From contig JBBIJR010000105.1 of NCBI GenBank assembly GCA_037445875.1, forward strand, positions 1-10,331: a stretch of 10,331 nt of DNA. Reading direction: 5' to 3'. A program made the translations under genes and the position numbers. Below, in pieces: positions 5,973 through 10,331 of the stretch. The notes under the pieces are model-generated. The model saw only the letters and a program-made list of their open reading frames with translations, was not told the DNA's origin and did not search any database. Origin of the DNA: JBBIJR01 sp037445875. GTDB taxonomy: Bacteria; CLD3; SB21. Within the stretch, counting starts at the first letter, position 1, and each line of letters begins with the position of its first letter.

Positions 5973-6899
5973 ATGGGTGCCAAGTACCTTTTCATAGTTA
6001 ATCCGGTAGCCAACCGCGGACGGGGAAAAGAATTGACTTCGGCGGTTGCCAAGTCGCTTCACCGGCGGGGTTTTTCCTTTGACATGGAGATCACGGAAAG
6101 GCCCGGCGATGGCATAAGGCTGGCCCGCGAACAGGCCTTTTCGTATGAGCGCATCGTCGCCGCAGGGGGCGATGGAACTGTCCACGAGGTGGTCAACGGA
6201 CTTATGCAAGCCCATCGTTCGAATCACCACGCGAAACCGCTTGCCGCTCTCGGCATCGTTCCTATCGGGTCGGGCAATGATTTCGTGAAGATGCTCGGTA
6301 TTCGGCAGCAAGTGGACCACGCCTTGTCCGTCTTGACGGACGGGCAAATCAGGCGGATTGACGTCGGAGAGATAACGGTCGACCATCTGCATCATCGGTA
6401 CTTCAATAACAACGTAGGAGTCGGATTCGACGCCTATGTCAATGCCGAGAGCATGAAAATTGTTCGCTTGAAGGGACTGGCCGTTTACCTGGTGGCGGCA
6501 ATCAAATCCATCCTCCGATACCCGCATCCTCTCGTCCGGTATGAAGTCGAAGATCGGATTTTCGAAGAGCGGGTGTTGCTTATCAGCACGGGGAACGGAC
6601 GTTGTTCCGGCGGCGGCTTCTATCTCACGCCGGAAGCCTCCGTCGATGACGGTAAGCTGGACGTGTGCGTCATCCGATCCATGAACAAGATGCGCATGTT
6701 TCTCAAGATTCCCCTCGTGCTCAAGGGTTCACACGGGGGCCTTTCGGAGGTAAGCTTCTACCGGACGCCGAGGTTCTGGGTCGAGTCGGAAGCCGGATTC
6801 CCGATTCATGCGGACGGAGAGGTCGTTTCGGCGCAGGCACACAATCTCGAGATTCGGGTCATTCCTTCCGCCATCCAGGTTCTGGGGGCCAACGCGTAA
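5973..6899 (+). CDS. Diacylglycerol kinase family lipid kinase (DagK/YegS type)
   Basis: Members of this soluble or membrane-associated family phosphorylate lipid hydroxyls (diacylglycerol, phosphatidylglycerol or related lipids) using ATP. The protein has 308 residues, normal for DagK/YegS/BmrU-type enzymes. The N-terminal catalytic domain carries IVNPVANRGRG (about 8-18), the nucleotide-binding GGDGTVHEVVNG with G65, G66 and D67, and PIGSGNDF (97-104). The C-terminal half includes GNGRCSGGGFYLTPEASVDD, typical of the family's beta-sandwich domain, and a DGE near the end. The ATG lies 4 nt after the ridA stop with little Shine-Dalgarno sequence, so translational coupling is likely. The stop codon TAA forms part of the ribosome-binding site of the following kinase gene. 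The lipid substrate cannot be told from sequence. A structural resemblance to NAD and sphingosine kinases exists, but the family call is secure. Confidence 0.93.
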   Translation: MGAKYLFIVNPVANRGRGKELTSAVAKSLHRRGFSFDMEITERPGDGIRLAREQAFSYERIVAAGGDGTVHEVVNGLMQAHRSNHHAKPLAALGIVPIGSGNDFVKMLGIRQQVDHALSVLTDGQIRRIDVGEITVDHLHHRYFNNNVGVGFDAYVNAESMKIVRLKGLAVYLVAAIKSILRYPHPLVRYEVEDRIFEERVLLISTGNGRCSGGGFYLTPEASVDDGKLDVCVIRSMNKMRMFLKIPLVLKGSHGGLSEVSFYRTPRFWVESEAGFPIHADGEVVSAQAHNLEIRVIPSAIQVLGANA

Positions 6900-6910
6900 G
6901 GAGATATTTC

Positions 6911-8605
6911 ATGGAACCATCGGAAAACGCTGTTCGGGGTGAGGCGACCGCTTCACGCGACGTGGAGATCATCGAGTATGAACTGGCGCCGAAACACGCG
7001 GTCAAGAAGATCAAGAAAACGGAGTTGGACATATCGTTGGATGAGCTGTTCCTTGACAATCTGTCAATGAGCGACGATGTCAAGAACGAGGAGATGTTCC
7101 GAATCGAGCAGCGCCGCAAGCGCCATACGGCCGTCTCTTCGGAGGACACCGACGGTACAGAAGAGACGGTACGGTTGGGGGCGTCCAGCTACAGCGGCCC
7201 GTACATTCAAACGATCGTGGATCAGTTGATCCAGGTTTGTCATCAGATCGAGCTTCAGCGTAATGTCGAAGTCCGGACGTCGGACGTGGCCCATCGGTGC
7301 TGGAGCATCCGGGAATGCCCGGATCACACCTGCGTGTCCTATCAGGCGGTCAATCCGCGCTGTTGGTACGTGGCGGGCGAAAACTGCGGCTGTCGCACGC
7401 ATTTGGGGATCCCTTCCTGCTTCGATTGCATGGTCTTTCAAATGGCGACCAGCGACCCGGTGATTCGGATCCGCGAAACCGTCTTCTACATCCTGGGCAT
7501 GGTGAAGACGCGCAACGAACGCCTACGCTCGTTGGAACGGGAGATCTCCGATCTGAAAAAACGGCTCGACCAGCTCCGATATCTGAAGAAACAGGAACCG
7601 TCGTCGGAGCTGGACTCGGGACGGTTTGAAGAGCAGCTGGTGGAAGAACTGGTTGCCTTCTCTCGACAGACACAAAAGCTGGATTCGGCCAAGGACCAGG
7701 CTATATTCGATCAGCAGAAGATCCTGACCGAACAGCTGGGGAGTGCGTATCTTCAACTGCAGGCGTTGACGGCCGAACTGGAGAAAACGAACCGCGATTT
7801 GGAACAAAAGGTGACGGATCGCACGGAAGAACTGCGGAAGAGCAATGTGGCGCTGAGGGAAGCGATTAAGAAAACACAGGAGGCCGACCGGCTCAAGTCG
7901 GAATTCATTGCGAACATCAGCCACGAATTGCGAACACCGTTGAATTCGATCATCGGTTTTTCGAAAGTCCTGCTGAGCGGCATTGACGGGGACGTCAACG
8001 AGACGCAGCGCGTAGACCTGACGGCCATTTACAACAGCGGGAGGCATCTTCTCGAAATCATCAACAGCATTCTCGATCTATCCAAGATCGAGGCCGGCAA
8101 GATGGAACTCAACCTCTCCACGTTTGACATTGTTCCCCTGATTGATGAGATTGTAACCGCGAGCCAGACCCTCGTGATGGGCAAGCGGGTGAGGGTCGAC
8201 AGCAAGATCATCGGACAACTGCCCTTGTTGGAGGCCGACGCAACCAAGATCCGCCAGATCATCTTCAATCTCGTTTCGAATGCAGCGAAGTTCACGGATG
8301 AGGGATGGATCACCGTGCAAGCTACGGCGGATCCGGAGTTGCTGCATGTTAGCGTCGTGGACACCGGAATGGGCATTGACAAGGATGAGATCAATGTGAT
8401 CTTTGAACGTTTCCGCCAGCTGGATGGTTCAAGTACCCGCAGAGCGGGAGGCACGGGACTCGGCCTCAGCATTGCAAAGCGCTTCGCGGAAATGCACGGC
8501 GGGGACATCACCGTTGAAAGCAAAATCGGAAAAGGTTCCATGTTCACGCTCATTCTGCCCATCGGCCAGAAGGGTCGTGTTCCTGTACAAACATCCAACA
8601 ATTGA
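6911..8605 (+). CDS. Soluble sensor histidine kinase with two-CW cysteine-rich domain
   Basis: This 564-residue sensor kinase has no transmembrane segment, so it should sense a cytoplasmic signal. Residues 1-105 are charged and unrecognised. Residues 130-173 carry eight cysteines (C130, C136, C141, C151, C159, C161, C170, C173) with two Cys-Trp pairs (C130-W131 and C151-W152), matching the two-CW pattern found in assorted sensor proteins; metal or cofactor binding is likely but unproven. A long coiled coil (about 199-335) leads to the HisKA domain with NISHELRTP and the phospho-accepting H338. The ATPase domain has an N box (N457), DTGMG (484-488), ERFRQ and GGTGLGLS (from 513), all intact. 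ATG at 6911 is set by TAAGGAGAT (6897-6905); a longer in-frame opening would lie wholly inside the lipid kinase gene. A response regulator gene follows after 19 nt and is the likely partner. Confidence 0.93.
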   Translation: MEPSENAVRGEATASRDVEIIEYELAPKHAVKKIKKTELDISLDELFLDNLSMSDDVKNEEMFRIEQRRKRHTAVSSEDTDGTEETVRLGASSYSGPYIQTIVDQLIQVCHQIELQRNVEVRTSDVAHRCWSIRECPDHTCVSYQAVNPRCWYVAGENCGCRTHLGIPSCFDCMVFQMATSDPVIRIRETVFYILGMVKTRNERLRSLEREISDLKKRLDQLRYLKKQEPSSELDSGRFEEQLVEELVAFSRQTQKLDSAKDQAIFDQQKILTEQLGSAYLQLQALTAELEKTNRDLEQKVTDRTEELRKSNVALREAIKKTQEADRLKSEFIANISHELRTPLNSIIGFSKVLLSGIDGDVNETQRVDLTAIYNSGRHLLEIINSILDLSKIEAGKMELNLSTFDIVPLIDEIVTASQTLVMGKRVRVDSKIIGQLPLLEADATKIRQIIFNLVSNAAKFTDEGWITVQATADPELLHVSVVDTGMGIDKDEINVIFERFRQLDGSSTRRAGGTGLGLSIAKRFAEMHGGDITVESKIGKGSMFTLILPIGQKGRVPVQTSNN

Positions 8606-8624
8606 CCGGACGGTTTCATAGTCA

Positions 8625-9776
8625 ATGAAGCGCAGGATCCTATACGTAGAGGACAATGAGATGAACCGGCTGCTGGTGCGGCGCCTCTTGGAGCCGCGCG
8701 GGTACGAAGTCATCGAAGCAGGAGACGGCATCACGGGCGTACGGCTTGCCGAGGAGACCGAGCCGGACCTTATCCTGATGGATGTGAACCTTCCCCTCCT
8801 GGATGGACACGCCGCGACCACGCGCATCAAGAGCATTCAGCGACTCTCGCACATTCCTATTGTAGCGGTAACGGCCAACGTTATGGAAGGAGACCGGGAG
8901 CGGTCGCTGGTAGCGGGGTGCGACGGATACATCAAGAAACCCCTGGATATTGAGCAGTTCCCCGTGCAAATCGAAAAGTACTTCGCTGGAAAACGGGATG
9001 AAATAGAGTCCGAGAAGCACCAGCTCTATTCTCGAGAGTATAGCGAAAAACTGGTGTACACACTCCAGCGGCACATCGAGGAACTCGAGTTGAAGAACAA
9101 GCTGATTGAGCAGCAGTCCATTGAGATGGAACAGGCCTACATGGGCATCATCATGTCCTTCCTGCGGGCGGTGGAGGAAAAGCACGCGTATACGGCGGGC
9201 CATTCGGCGCGCGTGCGGGCCTACAGTCTCAAGATCGGCGAAAAACTGCGCCTGAGCATCGATGATCAGGAAAGGCTCAGTCAGGGTGCCCTGCTCCACG
9301 ACATAGGTAAACTCGTCATCGAGATTTCCAGCCTGAAAACCTCGGACGATTTGACGGACGAGCAGTGGCAGGAAATGCGACGCCATCCGGAGATCGGGTA
9401 CAACATCCTCAAGCCGATCAAGTTCCTCGCCGGTGCCGTCAATGTGGTCTATCAACACCATGAGCGCTGGGACGGCAAGGGATATCCTCAGGGCCTGAAG
9501 GGGGAACAGATTGATTTTCTGGCGACCATCGTGGCGGTGGCGGACAGCTACGATGCCATGTCCACGCACAGGGGTTATAACCGTATTTTTACTATTGAAG
9601 AAGCCAAAGAAGAGTTTGTGCGCTGCTCGGGTGTTAACTATAACCCGGTCGTGGTTTCTGCGTTCTTGAGTGTGCTGGATGAGTTGAAAGCCAAGCAGGA
9701 GAAGAGGGCGCTCGCCAGATCTACCAAGCCGAAACCCGCGACCATCGAGGAGGTGAACTCGCTTTTCTGGACGTGA
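8625..9776 (+). CDS. Response regulator with HD-GYP domain (predicted c-di-GMP phosphodiesterase)
   Basis: This 383-residue protein joins a receiver domain to an HD-GYP domain. In the receiver (1-120), the acidic pair E9/D10, the phospho-acceptor D53 (LILMDVNLP), VAVTANV and KKP are all present. A coiled-coil linker (about 122-170) follows. The HD-GYP domain (about 172-350) has H193, the HDIGK box with H225/D226, H254, the HHERWDGKGYP box (H278, H279) and D307, so the metal ligands known for the family appear complete and the enzyme should hydrolyse cyclic-di-GMP. Phosphorylation at D53 would presumably control activity. The gene starts 19 nt after the histidine kinase with a weak ribosome-binding site, suggesting coupled expression and a cognate pair. 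The C-terminal tail (about 350-383) is basic and unrecognised. No good intrinsic terminator follows. Confidence 0.95.
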   Translation: MKRRILYVEDNEMNRLLVRRLLEPRGYEVIEAGDGITGVRLAEETEPDLILMDVNLPLLDGHAATTRIKSIQRLSHIPIVAVTANVMEGDRERSLVAGCDGYIKKPLDIEQFPVQIEKYFAGKRDEIESEKHQLYSREYSEKLVYTLQRHIEELELKNKLIEQQSIEMEQAYMGIIMSFLRAVEEKHAYTAGHSARVRAYSLKIGEKLRLSIDDQERLSQGALLHDIGKLVIEISSLKTSDDLTDEQWQEMRRHPEIGYNILKPIKFLAGAVNVVYQHHERWDGKGYPQGLKGEQIDFLATIVAVADSYDAMSTHRGYNRIFTIEEAKEEFVRCSGVNYNPVVVSAFLSVLDELKAKQEKRALARSTKPKPATIEEVNSLFWT

Positions 9777-9847
9777 TCGTCTATCACCAAGGCCGCAATC
9801 CTTGACACCAACCGCCCGGTCAATCCCCAAAAAACCTTCGGAAACAC

Positions 9848-9876
9848 TTGACAAGTCTTCTTATTTTCAATATATT
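9848..9876 (+). promoter_or_regulatory. Strong promoter for the tRNA-Gly/tRNA-Thr/tuf unit
   Basis: A perfect -35 TTGACA (9848-9853), a 17-nt spacer and a -10 TATATT (9871-9876, five of six) make this the best promoter in the window. The bases after the -10 box (TGCTGCC) are GC-rich, as in discriminators of stable-RNA promoters. Transcription should begin near 9883, about 50 nt before tRNA-Gly. The -35 box lies inside an 11-nt inverted repeat, ACTTG-A-CAAGT (9846-9856). Confidence 0.75.
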
Positions 9877-9894
9877 TGCTGCCTAAATTTAAGA

Positions 9895-9928
9895 GTCTGT
9901 TTTTATATAGATTTAAGTAAAAACAGAC
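9895..9928 (+). repeat. 11-bp perfect inverted repeat in the tRNA-tuf leader
   Basis: GTCTGTTTTTA (9895-9905) and TAAAAACAGAC (9918-9928) are exact complements separated by 12 nt. The hairpin would form at the very 5' end of the transcript, six bases before tRNA-Gly. Its U-run is in the 5' arm with a GC-rich sequence after the 3' arm, so it is not an ordinary terminator on this strand. It may be a processing signal, a stability element or an operator; function is not known. Confidence 0.6.
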
Positions 9929-9934
9929 GGGCAG

Positions 9935-10007
9935 GCGAGAGTAACTCAATTGGTAGAGTACCTGCCTTCCAAGCAGGATGTTGCGAGTTCGAGTCTCGTC
10001 TCTCGCT
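9935..10007 (+). tRNA. tRNA-Gly (anticodon UCC)
   Basis: A 73-nt cloverleaf folds cleanly. The acceptor stem is GCGAGAG with CTCTCGC (seven pairs), the D arm ACTC/GAGT, and the anticodon stem CCTGC/GCAGG with loop CTTCCAA, giving anticodon TCC (9968-9970), which reads GGA and probably other glycine codons. The T arm is GCGAG/CTCGT with loop TTCGAGT, and the discriminator base is T at 10007. CCA is not encoded, so it must be added by the CCA-adding enzyme. The order tRNA-Gly, tRNA-Thr, tuf is conserved in many bacteria. Confidence 0.95.
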
Positions 10008-10137
10008 CATAAAGTGAGGGTGCATGTCCGGGCTCGGACGCCGGATGCGACTCTCATGAACAGAAATCGTTGCGAGTGTCTTGGTCAAGACGTGAAAGTT
10101 CTGAGTCCCTCCATAAGCCATTCCAGATTCGATGGAA
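10008..10137 (+). other. Structured spacer between tRNA-Gly and tRNA-Thr
   Basis: This 130-nt spacer holds no third tRNA that I can fold. It can form several hairpins: GTCCG/CGGAC (10026-10039) within an outer GCAT/ATGC pairing (10022-10048); GTCTTG/CAAGAC (10078-10091); and TTCCA/TGGAA (10121-10137), which ends exactly one base before tRNA-Thr. A distant GAGGG/CCCTC pairing (10016-10020 with 10107-10111) could close the first two. These most likely guide processing of the precursor RNA. Confidence 0.4.
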
Positions 10138-10211
<74 letters not shown>

Positions 10212-10277
10212 CAAGTGTCAAGGCTCGCGCTCACACGACAACTCGGAAGAAGCTAAAGGTCACTTAAGGAGATCACC

Positions 10278-10331
10278 ATGGGCAAAGAGAAGTTTCAGAG
10301 GACGAAGCCGCACATAAACATAGGGACGATC
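10278..10331 (+). CDS. tuf: Elongation factor Tu, 5' end only
   Basis: The first 18 codons, MGKEKFQRTKPHINIGTI, match the conserved N-terminus of EF-Tu just before its GHVDHGKTT nucleotide-binding loop, which lies beyond the window edge. EF-Tu carries aminoacyl-tRNA to the ribosome as a GTP complex. AAGGAG at 10266-10271 is correctly spaced (6 nt) for the ATG. Its place directly after tRNA-Gly and tRNA-Thr matches the classic tRNA-tufB arrangement and supports co-transcription from the promoter at 9848-9876. Whether a second tuf copy exists elsewhere cannot be seen. Confidence 0.95.
   Translation, partial: MGKEKFQRTKPHINIGTI

Noticed and set aside
6665..6910. Long in-frame extension of the histidine kinase overlapping the lipid kinase gene
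   Set aside because: The overlap is 235 bp with a conserved gene in another frame, and a strong ribosome-binding site marks the ATG at 6911.
9773..9830. Terminator after the HD-GYP gene
   Set aside because: Several five-pair hairpins (GTGAT/ATCAC, CAAGG/CCTTG, TTGAC/GTCAA) exist but none is followed by a T-run.
9802..9830. Second TTGACA as a promoter upstream of the tRNA genes
   Set aside because: The bases 17 nt downstream are CCCCAA, with no -10 box; the TTGACA at 9848 is far better.
8640..9854. Minus-strand open frame of 404 codons opposite the HD-GYP gene
   Set aside because: It is antisense to an intact conserved two-domain protein, and the translation has no recognisable motif.
9777..10137. 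tRNA-Tyr, which often precedes tRNA-Gly in this cluster
   Set aside because: No cloverleaf with a GTA anticodon and a long variable arm could be folded on either side of tRNA-Gly.

Overview
The window looks like an ordinary, fully co-directional (+ strand) segment of a bacterial chromosome, moderately GC-rich by eye. It is built around translation genes, with a short signalling operon inserted between two of the clusters. No insertion sequences, phage genes or CRISPR arrays are visible. The phylum cannot be fixed from sequence reading alone. Gene order (thrS-infC-rpmI-rplT-pheS; tRNA-Gly, tRNA-Thr, tuf), sigma70-type promoters and Shine-Dalgarno sites are broadly bacterial. A two-CW cysteine domain and a REC-HD-GYP protein point to a metabolically versatile, environmental, probably Gram-negative lineage, but that is inference.

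Layout. Positions 1-930 hold the 3' part of a 2-oxo acid dehydrogenase E2 (acyltransferase) gene whose lipoyl-bearing start lies outside the window. A 180-bp gap carries a good promoter (987-1015) and a structured leader (1046-1097) ahead of thrS (1111-3045, TTG start). The classical translation cluster follows: infC (3073-3585, with a non-canonical ATC start), rpmI (3609-3806) and rplT (3852-4202). An intrinsic terminator or attenuator (4237-4286) separates rplT from pheS (4317-5327). The pheT gene that normally follows pheS is absent here.

In its place, and closely spaced, are five co-directional genes or partners: a 75-residue single-pass membrane protein (5345-5572), a RidA-family deaminase (5585-5968), a diacylglycerol-kinase-family lipid kinase (5973-6899), a soluble histidine kinase with an eight-cysteine two-CW region (6911-8605), and a REC-HD-GYP response regulator predicted to hydrolyse cyclic-di-GMP (8625-9776). 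The last two form a plausible two-component pair linking an unknown cytoplasmic signal to c-di-GMP turnover.

The right end (9777-10331) begins a second translation unit: a near-consensus promoter (9848-9876), an 11-bp inverted repeat in the leader, tRNA-Gly(UCC), a structured 130-nt spacer, tRNA-Thr(GGU), and the first 18 codons of tuf (EF-Tu).

The points most worth a second look are the ATC start of infC, the loss of pheT from next to pheS, the two-CW kinase with its HD-GYP partner, and several RNA structures in leaders. I see no strong case for a wholly undescribed system.
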